Source: a bacterium D16-34
GTDB lineage: Bacteria > Actinomycetota > Coriobacteriia > Coriobacteriales > Eggerthellaceae
DNA: 64,000 bases
NCBI GenBank assembly: GCA_003612515.1
Contig: RAZB01000001.1
Span: 124,001-188,000 of the forward strand
Direction of reading: 5' to 3'
A program made the position numbers and the translations under genes. Numbering within the stretch: position 1 is the first letter of the stretch; the number at the start of each line of letters is the position of its first letter. Shown here piece after piece: positions 9,393-17,429 of the stretch. The notes beneath the pieces were generated by a model. The model saw only the letters and a list, made by a program, of their open reading frames with translations, made no database searches and was not told where the DNA came from.

Positions 9393-9836
9393 ATGACCAA
9401 CGATGAACTCATGCAAGCAATAAAAGATGCCATGAAAGCCAAGGATAAAACACGCCTTTCAATTCTTCGTCAAGTTCATGGTGAACTTAAAAATATCGAA
9501 GTCAATGAGCGACGCGAAGTTACCGACGCCGACGTTGATGCCATGCTCAAGCGCACCATCAAGCAAACCAAAGAAACACTTGATGGCTCCCTAAAGGCAA
9601 ACAACAACCAAGAGCGCACCGATATGCTTGCTGAGCAGGTGAAAATTCTTGAAAGCTTTTTGCCTAAGCAAGTTTCTGGAGACGAACTTGTTGCGCTTAT
9701 TGATACAACGCTCACCGAAACGGGCGCCACATCTAAAAAGGATATGGGCAAAGTGATGGGTGCGCTTACCCAAGCCACCGGCGGAAACTTCGACAAAGCT
9801 GCCGCTGCAAAAATACTTGGCGAGAAGCTTGCATAA
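9393..9836 (+). CDS. GatB/YqeY domain protein
   Basis: The product is 147 aa from the ATG at 9393, which has AAGGAG 8 nt upstream; the same frame is open to 9348 but without a better site. It matches the YqeY family: an N-terminal helical part (LSILRQVHGELKNIEVNERRE) and a C-terminal tRNA-binding-like domain as in GatB (KDMGKVMGAL..GNFDKAAAAKIL). YqeY is a stand-alone relative of the GatB tail; its role in tRNA-dependent amidation is unproven. An upstream -10-like TTATAC lies near 9292. It converges on mazG with a 13-bp gap. Confidence 0.9.
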   Translation: MTNDELMQAIKDAMKAKDKTRLSILRQVHGELKNIEVNERREVTDADVDAMLKRTIKQTKETLDGSLKANNNQERTDMLAEQVKILESFLPKQVSGDELVALIDTTLTETGATSKKDMGKVMGALTQATGGNFDKAAAAKILGEKLA

Positions 9837-9849
9837 ACAAGGACAAAAA

Positions 9850-10761
9850 TTAATCGAGTGTTTTGGCCTCATCCCAAAGCTGGTTTTGTTCGACGCATGA
9901 CATATCTTCGATACGTTTACCTTGCTGAGCGCACATCTTTTCCATGTAAGCCCAACGCGACCGAAACTTCATGCAGCACTGACGAAGCGCACTTTCGCTA
10001 TCTATACCCATGCGCCGCGCCACGTTAACGAGCGAGAACAAGACATCGCCAAATTCCATCTCGACCGCTTGTACCGCCTGATGCGCCGACATACCCGTTG
10101 CCTGCAAAGCAGCAGGAGCCGGCGCATCAACATCGACTTTTCCTTGAGCTGTTTTCGGAGCAAACTCATAAGCCTCTTTCAGCTCGGCAATTTCTTCGCC
10201 AACCTTGTCCCAAATATCGGCAATGCTATCCCATTCAAACCCTGCAGAAGCTGCCTTGCGCGAAAGCTTTTGTGCCTGCATCAGCGCGGGAAATGACGAA
10301 GGCACGCTCTCAAGAAGACCTGTCGGCTTTTTCGCCGTTGCCCCTTCTGCAAGTTTCACCTGATCCCACAAATCAAGCACATCTGATGCATGCTTAGCTT
10401 GCGCGTCACCAAAAACATGTGGATGACGACGAATCATCTTAGCATTCACATCAGAAGCCACATCATCGATCGTAAACTCCCCCGCATCGGCTGCAATCTG
10501 GCTCTGCAACACCACTTGCAACAACACATCGCCAAGCTCTTCGCGAAGATGCGCCACATCATTTTGCTCAATCGCATCAACCGCCTCATAGGCTTCTTCG
10601 ATCATGTTCTTTGCAATTGATGCATGTGTCTGTGCCTGATCCCACGGGCATCCATCAGGTGCTCGCAGCGCTGAAATAGTAGCTACAAACTGGTCAAAAG
10701 CAGGGTGAGGCTGAGGGTTTTCCACCCGATGTTGCGCTGATGTTGTATCTGACGTTTCCAA
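9850..10761 (-). CDS. mazG: Nucleoside triphosphate pyrophosphohydrolase MazG
   Basis: MazG hydrolyses NTPs to NMP and pyrophosphate and acts as a housecleaning enzyme. Two MazG domains are visible, with EEAYEAVDAI..EELGDVLLQVV in the first and EEIAELKEAYE..EFGDVLFSLVN in the second; these acidic residues bind Mg2+. I choose the TTG at 10761 (303 aa) because AAAGGA lies 6 nt upstream. The frame is open to 10884, but a start there would overlap the divergent gene at 10843, which has its own good ribosome-binding site. Confidence 0.9.
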   Translation of the reverse strand: METSDTTSAQHRVENPQPHPAFDQFVATISALRAPDGCPWDQAQTHASIAKNMIEEAYEAVDAIEQNDVAHLREELGDVLLQVVLQSQIAADAGEFTIDDVASDVNAKMIRRHPHVFGDAQAKHASDVLDLWDQVKLAEGATAKKPTGLLESVPSSFPALMQAQKLSRKAASAGFEWDSIADIWDKVGEEIAELKEAYEFAPKTAQGKVDVDAPAPAALQATGMSAHQAVQAVEMEFGDVLFSLVNVARRMGIDSESALRQCCMKFRSRWAYMEKMCAQQGKRIEDMSCVEQNQLWDEAKTLD

Positions 10762-10842
10762 AACAATTCCTTTCGTCAACTTTGTCATCAGTATAACGTT
10801 TGCCGCGAGTGCTATCCTGGTAGCAACGAAAGGACAGCAAAA

Positions 10843-11322
10843 ATGTCGAACGCCTCCGCAGAACCTCGTTTGCAAGCAATGCAAAATTCCACCTCACTAC
10901 GCCTGAGCTGCTGGGCAGTTCGCTTAACCTATCTCTTTGTTTTTGTTGTCAACGTGCAATGCGCGCTTTCTTTTATCTTGTGCCCCCAAGGCTATGCGCC
11001 CGCTTATCAACTCAGCGGCGTAGCTGGTCAAGCAGCCGTTGCCGGCATCGGCGTTGCCTTTCTTATGTGGAACGTCACTTATCCGGCAGTTATCTTTCGT
11101 CCCGCTTCATTTTATTCGCTTGGCGTTGTGGTTCTTGTGCAGCAACTCGTCGGGCTTATCGGCGAGTGCTTTATATGGGCACAACTCCCCAGTACCGGAT
11201 TTGAACTACTGAGAAATAGCATTGCGCGCTTCGTTCTGTTTGATGGCGTTGGTCTCATATGCATGGGAGCGGCGTTTGTCTGGTTTTCCATCATGCGACA
11301 GCGTGTCTTGAAACAATCATAA
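10843..11322 (+). CDS. Small polytopic membrane protein of unknown function
   Basis: This 159-aa protein has four clear hydrophobic helices (about residues 28-48, 62-88, 92-115 and 128-150) and a short basic C-terminal tail. The ATG at 10843 is preceded by AAAGGA. It is 11 bp upstream of the isochorismatase-family gene and probably co-transcribed with it. I recognise no family motif. Confidence 0.75.
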   Translation: MSNASAEPRLQAMQNSTSLRLSCWAVRLTYLFVFVVNVQCALSFILCPQGYAPAYQLSGVAGQAAVAGIGVAFLMWNVTYPAVIFRPASFYSLGVVVLVQQLVGLIGECFIWAQLPSTGFELLRNSIARFVLFDGVGLICMGAAFVWFSIMRQRVLKQS

Positions 11323-11333
11323 AAGGAGCACCT

Positions 11334-11984
11334 ATGATTTCACCTCAACAAACAGCTCTACTCATCATTGATATGCAATATGGTTTTGTTGAACCCGACT
11401 CTCCCCTTTGTATAGCCGGCGCAGCTCAAACGGTTGACGCGTGTGCTCGCGTTCTTAGTAAAGCGCGCGAGATCAGCATGCCTGTTGTGCATATCACCAG
11501 AGACTATGCTTCTGACGGCTCCGACATCGAAGCTGTTCGCTGGGCACTCTGGGCATCTGCCGGCAAGCCACTTTCGCTCGATTGCGCGCAAGTAAACTCC
11601 GCAGAAGAAATTGCGCCGCTTGGTCCTTGTGCTGGCGAGTATTGCATTGTCAAACCGCGCTTCTCGGCCTTTTTTGCCACCAAGCTTGATCTTTTGCTTC
11701 GCAGACTTGGCGTAACGAGCGTGGTACTCATGGGGACCACTACACCGAATTGCATTCGCACCACCTGCTATGATGCCCTCTCGCTTGACTATAATGTTGC
11801 TGTTTTACAAGACTGCACCTCATCACGTACGCCCGAAGTTCAAGCTGCCAATATTGAAGATATGCGTGTCATTGGTGCTCATATCTTCTCAAGCGAGGAG
11901 TTTTTGCAGCACGATGTGAGCCTGGTGCCCGATGTTGTAGGCGACATGCGCGCAGAGATGCTCGAATTCGCTCGCGAAGATTAA
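11334..11984 (+). CDS. Isochorismatase-family cysteine hydrolase
   Basis: The product (216 aa from the ATG at 11334, AAAGGAG 6 nt upstream) has the alpha/beta hydrolase fold of the isochorismatase/nicotinamidase group. The catalytic triad is visible: Asp in LLIIDMQYGF, Lys in CIVKPRFSAFF, and the nucleophilic Cys in TTTPNCIRTTCYDA. The cis-peptide region before the Cys is typical. The substrate may be nicotinamide, a ureido compound or another amide; sequence alone does not say. It precedes a SpoU methyltransferase by 7 bp, suggesting co-transcription. Confidence 0.85.
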   Translation: MISPQQTALLIIDMQYGFVEPDSPLCIAGAAQTVDACARVLSKAREISMPVVHITRDYASDGSDIEAVRWALWASAGKPLSLDCAQVNSAEEIAPLGPCAGEYCIVKPRFSAFFATKLDLLLRRLGVTSVVLMGTTTPNCIRTTCYDALSLDYNVAVLQDCTSSRTPEVQAANIEDMRVIGAHIFSSEEFLQHDVSLVPDVVGDMRAEMLEFARED

Positions 11985-11991
11985 GAATTTT

Positions 11992-12864
11992 ATGCTGAAC
12001 TATCTTGACTGCCTAGACGATAAGCGTCTGGACATGTACGCGCGACTCACCGATGTTGCCTTGCGCTCAAAAATTGAGTCTGAACAGGGTATTTGCATTG
12101 TTGAATCCGCTAAGGTCATAGAGCGCGCGCTTGATGCGGGGCTGCGTCCTGTCTCTTTGCTGCTCGAGCAGCATCGCGTTTGTGCACACAAGCAGCTTAT
12201 TGAACGATTTGAATCTCTTTGGCCAGATGTGCCTATCTATGTTGCTCCGCGAGAAGAGCTTGCCAACCTTACCGGCTTCGACTTAACGCGTGGAGCCTTG
12301 GCAGCATTTTTTCGCCCTACGCTTCAAAGCGCTGCTGAGATTTTGGAGCGTGCGCATCGTGTGGCTATTCTTGAGGATATAACCAACCACACTAACGTTG
12401 GCGCAATTTTTAGGAGTGCGGCTGCGCTTGGTATGGATGCGGTGCTTATAACCCCAGGTTGTTATGACCCGCTCTACCGACGTGCATTGCGAGTTTCCAT
12501 GGGTGCGGTGTTTCAAGTCCCTTGGGCATATATCGGATGCGACGTTAAGGGCACAGCAAAGCATGGCAACGTTGCCCGCGCAGGTGGTTGGAGCGAAACA
12601 GGTGTTGAGCTTTTACACAACAGCGAATTTCGCGTTGCCGCTTTAGCGCTGACAGGTGATTCTATCTCACTTGATGATCCCTGCCTACAAGCCGCAGATA
12701 AGCTTGCCCTTGTGCTTGGCACCGAGGGCGAAGGCTTATCCGAGCACACCATAAAAAGATGCGACTACACCGTTAAGATCCCCATGTCGCACGGCGTTGA
12801 CTCGCTCAATGTTGCGGCTGCAAGCGCTGTTGCTTTTTGGCAAGTACGAACGGCTTGCAATTAG
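11992..12864 (+). CDS. SpoU/TrmH-family RNA methyltransferase
   Basis: This 290-aa SPOUT enzyme 2'-O-methylates rRNA or tRNA using SAM. An N-terminal RNA-binding region (residues 1-110) precedes the knot domain with motif 1 (NHTNVGAIFRSAAALG), motif 2 (VLGTEGEGLSEH) and motif 3 (IPMSHGVDSLNVAAASAVAFW). The Arg of motif 1 and the Asn of motif 3 needed for catalysis are present. The exact target nucleotide is unknown. It is probably the last gene of a three-gene unit starting at 10843. Confidence 0.9.
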   Translation: MLNYLDCLDDKRLDMYARLTDVALRSKIESEQGICIVESAKVIERALDAGLRPVSLLLEQHRVCAHKQLIERFESLWPDVPIYVAPREELANLTGFDLTRGALAAFFRPTLQSAAEILERAHRVAILEDITNHTNVGAIFRSAAALGMDAVLITPGCYDPLYRRALRVSMGAVFQVPWAYIGCDVKGTAKHGNVARAGGWSETGVELLHNSEFRVAALALTGDSISLDDPCLQAADKLALVLGTEGEGLSEHTIKRCDYTVKIPMSHGVDSLNVAAASAVAFWQVRTACN

Positions 12865-12874
12865 GCTGGAGCAC

Positions 12875-13135
12875 TTAGTTGTCTTTGTTAGATGAGCGTT
12901 TTTCTTCCTCTTTGCGACGTTCTTTGCGGCGATGCAAAGCCTCATAAATAAGTGCTACCGCAAATGCAACTATCGCGATGCCTACAAAAATCACTGGCGC
13001 ATTTTCATAGGCAACAGACCCTTCGCTAGTGGTGGCATATGCCATCATCGGAGAGGCGAAAACACATGACAGTGCAAAAAGGGCGCTTAATGCAAGCTGC
13101 TTAAGACCTACAAGTTTCCCCACCAAAACTCTCAT
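12875..13135 (-). CDS. Small membrane protein with signal-like N-terminus
   Basis: The 86-aa product starts at the ATG at 13135, with GAGG 7 nt upstream; the frame is open further, but that would overlap the UspA gene. It has a signal-like hydrophobic segment ending in AYA (residues 10-30), a short outside part, a second hydrophobic helix (about 47-65), and a very charged Arg/Lys/Glu tail. It lies 10 bp after the uspA stop, so it is probably co-transcribed. No family is recognised. Confidence 0.65.
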   Translation of the reverse strand: MRVLVGKLVGLKQLALSALFALSCVFASPMMAYATTSEGSVAYENAPVIFVGIAIVAFAVALIYEALHRRKERRKEEEKRSSNKDN

Positions 13136-13145
13136 CAAACAACCT

Positions 13146-13577
13146 CTATTTCGCAATTAACACTGGAATCTTTGAGCCTTGCAAAATCTTGTGGCTCACA
13201 CTTCCGAAATACTCCTTAATGCCTTCAAGCCCGCGATTTCCTACGACAACAAGATCATAGGAGCGCTGGTCGATCAGTTTGAGAATCTCTGTTGCGGGAT
13301 TAGTGCCTGTTAAAAGCAGCGAGTCAGTACGCTTCGCCACCTCAGCATCGAGTGTGCCCTCAGCCTCTTCGAGCAGTGTTTCGCCATCTGAAAGCATCAT
13401 GTCCAAGATTTGCGCAAATGCCGCTTTTTGAGAGTCATCAAGAAGTGGGATAGGTACAACATATGCCAAATCCATATGAGCATCAGGGTTTACTTTTGCC
13501 AAATCAGCGCCGAGTGCTAAAGCGCGTTTTCCGCCTTCACTTTCGTCATAGGCTACTAAGATTTTGTTGACTGCCAT
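13146..13577 (-). CDS. Universal stress protein UspA family
   Basis: The 143-aa single-domain Usp has the N-terminal ILVAYDESEGGKRAL strand-helix and the C-terminal ATP-binding pattern VVGNRGLEGIKEYFGSVSHKIL (G-2x-G-9x-G-S/T). Members bind ATP and help survival under stress or growth arrest. The ATG at 13577 has AAAGGAG upstream. It heads a two-gene unit with the small membrane protein at 12875-13135. Confidence 0.92.
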   Translation of the reverse strand: MAVNKILVAYDESEGGKRALALGADLAKVNPDAHMDLAYVVPIPLLDDSQKAAFAQILDMMLSDGETLLEEAEGTLDAEVAKRTDSLLLTGTNPATEILKLIDQRSYDLVVVGNRGLEGIKEYFGSVSHKILQGSKIPVLIAK

Positions 13578-13802
13578 AAGATGCTCCTTTCAAACAATGC
13601 TGCACAGAGCATTTGTGCTACCTTTAGTATACCCACATAACGATGCCAATATGGTTGCGATAAGACAACGAATTTGGTTATCCATACGCCGCTGCGTTGC
13701 CGCGCCTGACAAGAAACATCGACGAGGCACATCTCTTTGCGCTACCATAGCTATTCGAGCAATTCTACTATGCAATCAATCTGAAATTTAAAGGAGCGTC
13801 AC

Positions 13803-14561
13803 GTGAGCATTGATACCGCAACTGGTCAAGAAGCGCCAGCTGAGCTATCTTCCGAACGTGTAAAAACTATTTTTTCCAGCATCGCTGACAAATACGAGCG
13901 GTTCAACGCAATCTCGAGTTTCGGCGCCTACAAACTGTGGGTAGCAGGCATGATGAAGCAAGCTCCCATCAGCAAAAACGATGACGTTTTGGACCTTGCA
14001 GGCGGCACAGGAGAAATCTCTTTCGCCGTCGCAAAAGCCAAACAGCCTACGCATGTTCAATGCACCGACCTGGTTCCTGAAATGCTTGAAGTTGCAAAGG
14101 AGCACTACCAAAATGGAGCCGCAGGTTCAGTACCGGTTGATTTTGAGGTAGTTGATGCGCAAGACATTCCCTACCCCGACAACAGCTACGATGCTATTAC
14201 TGTGGCCTATGGTATTCGCAATATGCCCCAGCGCGAACAAGGACTTGCTGAAATGTTTCGCGTACTCAAACCAGGCGGATCGCTTATCTGTCTAGAGTTT
14301 TCAACGCCACCAAACAAGCTCTGGCGCGGACTATATCATTTCTACTTGAAGCATCTTATCCCCTTCTGGGGTGGCCTTATCACCAAGGACAAAGACGGCT
14401 TTGTATATCTTTCGAACTCCATTAAAGCTTTCCCCAATCAAGAAGGACTTGCTCGCCTTATGAAGCAAGCCGGCTTTACTGAAGTCACGTGGAAAAACTA
14501 TACCGGCGGCATCGCTGCAGTACATGTAGCAAAAAAGCCCATTGCCAAAGTGGCAGAGTAG
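13803..14561 (+). CDS. menG: Demethylmenaquinone methyltransferase
   Basis: This 252-aa class I SAM methyltransferase of the UbiE/MenG family adds the ring methyl group in the last step of menaquinone synthesis. The SAM site DLAGGTGEISFAVAK and family blocks AYGIRNMPQREQGLAEMFRVLKPGG and LEFSTPPNKLWRGLYHFYLKHLIP are clear. The start is GTG at 13803 with AAAGGAG 8 nt upstream. With the exported reductases it points to a menaquinone-based anaerobic electron chain. The gene is single, and its stop is followed at once by an 18-nt periodic repeat. Confidence 0.95.
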   Translation: MSIDTATGQEAPAELSSERVKTIFSSIADKYERFNAISSFGAYKLWVAGMMKQAPISKNDDVLDLAGGTGEISFAVAKAKQPTHVQCTDLVPEMLEVAKEHYQNGAAGSVPVDFEVVDAQDIPYPDNSYDAITVAYGIRNMPQREQGLAEMFRVLKPGGSLICLEFSTPPNKLWRGLYHFYLKHLIPFWGGLITKDKDGFVYLSNSIKAFPNQEGLARLMKQAGFTEVTWKNYTGGIAAVHVAKKPIAKVAE

Positions 14562-14562
14562 C

Positions 14563-14670
14563 GTCTTCGGTGTTTGCGGCGTTTGCGTCATCTCCGGCGT
14601 CTTCGGTACTTCCGACGTTTCTGACATTGCCGATGTTTCTGACGCTTCCGGCGTTTCTGACGCTTCCGGC
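14563..14670. repeat. Six tandem degenerate 18-nt units after menG
   Basis: Starting 2 bp after the menG stop, six consecutive 18-nt units fill 108 bp. Units five and six are identical (GTTTCTGACGCTTCCGGC); the others share TTC/TTT, CGGC or CGAC and T-rich starts. No spacer separates the units. A palindromic element follows 20 bp later. Confidence 0.85.
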
Positions 14671-14691
14671 ACTTCCGAGAAACTTTTTCTG

Positions 14692-14834
14692 AAGTTTTGG
14701 CTGGAAAAGTGCTCTCGTCGGGGTTTTCGACAGCAAAATGGCTTAAAAAGTGCCCTCGTCGGTGTTTTGGGGTTGCTTTCGGCTCCAAAATGGGGGTGAT
14801 TTCACCGACGAGAGCACTTTTCCAGCCAAAACTT
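14692..14834. repeat. Palindromic three-arm intergenic element, copy A
   Basis: A perfect 30-bp inverted repeat is formed by 14692-14721 and 14805-14834. A third arm at about 14746-14764, carrying AAGTGCCCTCGTCGGTG, repeats the inner part of the left arm and can pair with the right arm instead (CTCGTCGGTG with CACCGACGAG). A homologous copy lies at 45986-46115 after fabH, with the same arm order and similar spacers. Confidence 0.88.
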
Positions 14835-14934
14835 GCAAATTTCTTATCTGCGGAGGGGTTGCAGCACCAAAGTCTTGCAAGGCTCCCCAAGGTCTTGCGA
14901 GAAACAACAAAACAGAGTTGGCGCTCTCTCGGGG

Positions 14935-15023
14935 GTTATAGGACGAGAGCTACGGGACGAAGCTACAGGACGGGGTTATAAGCCGGGATTGCAGGGCGGG
15001 AGTCATCGGACAGAGGCTGCAGG
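14935..15023. repeat. Degenerate 13/14-nt tandem repeat
   Basis: About six to seven units of 13 or 14 nt follow the pattern GCTAYAGGACGRR, clearest at 14935-14975 and decaying to the right. The AGGAC core resembles the repeat at 61811-61863. The stretch lies between copy A of the palindromic element and a terminator; I see no gene in it. The 14835-14934 part shows only CTTGCAAGGCTCCCCAAGGT-like sequence. Confidence 0.6.
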
Positions 15024-15031
15024 AAAAAATA

Positions 15032-15077
15032 ATCCCCCTGTTAGGCGACACGCAAATGCGGTACCTAACAGGGGATA
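15032..15077 (-). terminator. Rho-independent terminator of the cytochrome-flavoprotein operon
   Basis: The stem CCCCTGTTAGG / CCTAACAGGGG (11 bp) is followed on the minus strand by ATTATTTTTTCC. It lies about 80 bp after the flavoprotein stop at 15155, so it likely ends that operon. Confidence 0.82.
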
Positions 15078-15154
15078 ACATCAGTGAGCGCTTCTTTGTG
15101 CTAGTAAGAGGGAGGGAACACTATGCTTAAGCGCTCAAGCCGAAAGTAAGAAGC

Positions 15155-16474
15155 TTATGCCTTTGCCATTTCTTCGCCAGCAATGCGACCGAAGCATACT
15201 GCGAATGAAACATAGCAGCCGCATCCCGGATAGTTGCCCGGCTTACCGAAGATGTTGCTTCCAACATCGTTGCCTGCAGCGTACAGACCAGGGATAACCT
15301 CGCCCCACACGTCGAGCACTTGCGCCTTGTCGTTGATAACAACGCCGCCGTGGGTCTCAGCCATGTTGTCCTCGGGAACTTCCATGTAACCCTCGTCGTC
15401 CATATCCCAGCTATAGAACACATCGTTGTATTGAACGTTGTAGTGATACTGCTGAGCTTTTGCGATCGGATAGTAGTAAGACATCTGCGTCAAGTCAGCA
15501 CCAATTGCCATAGCAGCTTTGATGCCCTCACCTACGCAAGCATCAGACATGTAGCACTTCTTGCCCACTGCCTCGGGAACGAACTTCTTCTGCATTTCTT
15601 CACCAGCGCAGAATCCGCCAGTTGCCAGCATAACGCCCTTGTTTGCCTTGATGTACTCGGCACCATTTGCGCCTTCTACCTCAACACCAATAACAGCGCC
15701 TTCGTCATTCATAACGAAGCGAACAAACGCGGTGTCAAAGACTGATTCGATCTGATCAGCGCGAGCATTGATTGCCTCATAGAGCGGCAAGAACAGCTCA
15801 GGACCAGAGTTTGCCGTGTTGTCCGGAATGGCCTTTGCCCAGTGCGTACGCGGAAGTGCAGTTTCTTTAGAAATGCCGAACTTCTCATAGTCGCAGCCCG
15901 TTGCATCCAAGCAGCCAGCGCCACCCGAAGAACCACTGGTTGCACCAGTGCCGCCTGCAGCACGTGCATACTCAAAGAGATCCTGGTCGGTGTGCTCTTT
16001 GCTCAAGTCCTCGAGCCAGTCAACGTTGGCTCCGCAGCGATCAGCATAGGTGCGAGCGATATAGTCCGGGCAAGCACCGTCGGTGCAGGTCATAATCCAA
16101 TCATACATATCATCTGCCGCATCTTCGTAACCAAGCTCTTTTTGAACACGCGTGCCAGCACCCATGATAGCGCCACCGCAGCGAGCCATAGAGCCGCCCG
16201 GCAGAGCCTCTTTTTCTACGATGAGAACTGATGCGCCATTGTCTGCAGCCTCAATAGCGGTTGCAGCACCAGCTGCACCATAGCCCAGAACAACAACATC
16301 TGCCTCGCGAGCCCACACGATGCCGTTAGTGGCATCTTCGCCGGTGGTTGCCAGCGTGTCCTCTGCAGGTGCAGCAGGCTCAGCTGATGAGCAACCGGCA
16401 AGACCAAAGCCCATGGTTGCGCCCAAAAGGCCAGCTCCAGCTAAGAAGCTACGACGTGATAATTTCTTCTCCAT
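15155..16474 (-). CDS. TAT-exported FAD-dependent reductase (fumarate-reductase type)
   Basis: The start is the ATG at 16474 with a GGAAGGGAG site, giving 439 aa. The N-terminus has a twin-arginine signal (SRRSFLAGAG) with a lipobox-like AGCSS. The FAD-binding motif VVVLGYGAAGAATAIEAADNGA follows, then the succinate dehydrogenase/fumarate reductase flavoprotein fold, ending in a GRIAGEEM block that contacts FAD. No heme motif is present in this chain. The six-heme cytochrome gene 81 bp upstream probably supplies its electrons from menaquinol. The substrate, fumarate or another unsaturated acid, is not known. Confidence 0.85.
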   Translation of the reverse strand: MEKKLSRRSFLAGAGLLGATMGFGLAGCSSAEPAAPAEDTLATTGEDATNGIVWAREADVVVLGYGAAGAATAIEAADNGASVLIVEKEALPGGSMARCGGAIMGAGTRVQKELGYEDAADDMYDWIMTCTDGACPDYIARTYADRCGANVDWLEDLSKEHTDQDLFEYARAAGGTGATSGSSGGAGCLDATGCDYEKFGISKETALPRTHWAKAIPDNTANSGPELFLPLYEAINARADQIESVFDTAFVRFVMNDEGAVIGVEVEGANGAEYIKANKGVMLATGGFCAGEEMQKKFVPEAVGKKCYMSDACVGEGIKAAMAIGADLTQMSYYYPIAKAQQYHYNVQYNDVFYSWDMDDEGYMEVPEDNMAETHGGVVINDKAQVLDVWGEVIPGLYAAGNDVGSNIFGKPGNYPGCGCYVSFAVCFGRIAGEEMAKA

Positions 16475-16554
16475 CTCTCCACTCCCTTCCTTGGGTGAAT
16501 ATCTGCTATCAAACGACTTTCCCTTGTCGTAGTAGCCAAGAATTGGTGCACGCC

Positions 16555-17193
16555 TTATGCGTGGCAGGTGTAGCACGAATAAACATCCGTGTGATGACAA
16601 GACTTGCAGTAACGCGTGGCCGTCTTATCGACTGCGGTAGTTGAGTGCATCTTGTGACAGCTGATGCATTCAGTTGCAGCATGATCTTCGTTTTCGGGCA
16701 GCTGGTGCGGGTTCACAACCGTACCTTCGCTGTCGGTCAAAACGGTGCACTCAGCAGTCTTAGTTGCCAATTCCGCCTGATCGTGGCATGACTGGCACAC
16801 CGCGTCATCAACACTTGTGGTCACGAGCGCTGATGCCGCCTTATCGCTTCCCATTTCGGCACCTTCATGCGCAGCAACCAATCCCGCCTCATCGGCGTGA
16901 CATGTTGCGCACGTAAGATCTGCATGCTGAGATGCTGTGCATGCTGAGTCTTGCTGACTTGAAGCCTCTTTGTCATGACACATTGCACAATCGCTCTCAG
17001 CGGTCCACGTAAATGCAACGCCTTGCGTCGAGTTGTCTTGAGCATCTTCGCCTTTTACCGCTGAAGCGTTTTCGCCTGTCTCTGACAAATCGCGCTCTTG
17101 AGGCGCGCAACCAAAGAAGGCCGCGCTTGCAATCAGGGCGATCAGTGCGATCACAACGCAAGACATCTTTGCCTGAGCTGCTTTTTCCACCAT
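16555..17193 (-). CDS. Six-heme periplasmic cytochrome c
   Basis: The 212-aa protein has a hydrophobic N-terminal signal or anchor (residues 10-30) followed by six CxxCH heme c sites: CAMCH, CATCH, CQSCH, CISCH, CKSCH and a C-terminal CYTCH. Extra His residues could serve as distal ligands. A possible lipobox (FFGC) follows the hydrophobic segment. Such small multiheme proteins pass electrons from a quinol oxidase or directly from menaquinol to exported flavoprotein reductases. It is the first gene of a two-gene operon with the flavoprotein at 15155-16474. An AAAGGAG lies just before the ATG. Confidence 0.88.
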   Translation of the reverse strand: MVEKAAQAKMSCVVIALIALIASAAFFGCAPQERDLSETGENASAVKGEDAQDNSTQGVAFTWTAESDCAMCHDKEASSQQDSACTASQHADLTCATCHADEAGLVAAHEGAEMGSDKAASALVTTSVDDAVCQSCHDQAELATKTAECTVLTDSEGTVVNPHQLPENEDHAATECISCHKMHSTTAVDKTATRYCKSCHHTDVYSCYTCHA

Positions 17194-17356
17194 CCTTCTC
17201 CTTTCCCCTCTAAACCCTTTGGTGATACTTTTCCAAAGCAGTTAGATTCCCAAAAATCGGAATGGCGAATTTATACAAAAGCCTAAAAGCCCACGTCAAC
17301 AGGGTCTCAATTTTTGAAAATGGACGTTTTTCCCTCCATCTGCGCTCAATGCTCCC

Positions 17357-17362
17357 TATAAT
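17357..17362 (+). promoter_or_regulatory. -10-like TATAAT upstream of the Fic-like gene
   Basis: A consensus TATAAT sits 68 bp before the ATG at 17430. I see no convincing -35 hexamer at 16-18 bp spacing. It lies in the 236-bp divergent region between the cytochrome operon and the Fic-like gene. Confidence 0.35.
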
Positions 17363-17429
17363 CACCGCTAACAACAACTATTCGTGAGACCAGATCAAAG
17401 AGAACTGTTCGGCCGTTAGAGGAGGGACT

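Noticed and set aside
14563-14670. Possible CRISPR array
   Set aside because: Units of 18 nt abut each other without spacers, the units are degenerate, and no cas gene is present.
14331-14672. Minus-strand frame encoding PEASET-type repeats over the end of menG
   Set aside because: The repetitive protein arises from the 18-nt DNA array read in one frame; most of the frame overlaps menG, and no ribosome-binding site precedes it.
14692-14834. Insertion sequence or complete transposon
   Set aside because: The inverted repeat is only 143 bp end to end, has no transposase, and I cannot see target-site duplications.
14697-14981. Plus-strand frame through palindromic element copy A
   Set aside because: It spans an inverted repeat and degenerate repeats, and a similar frame in copy B reads in another direction; there is no conserved protein between the two copies.
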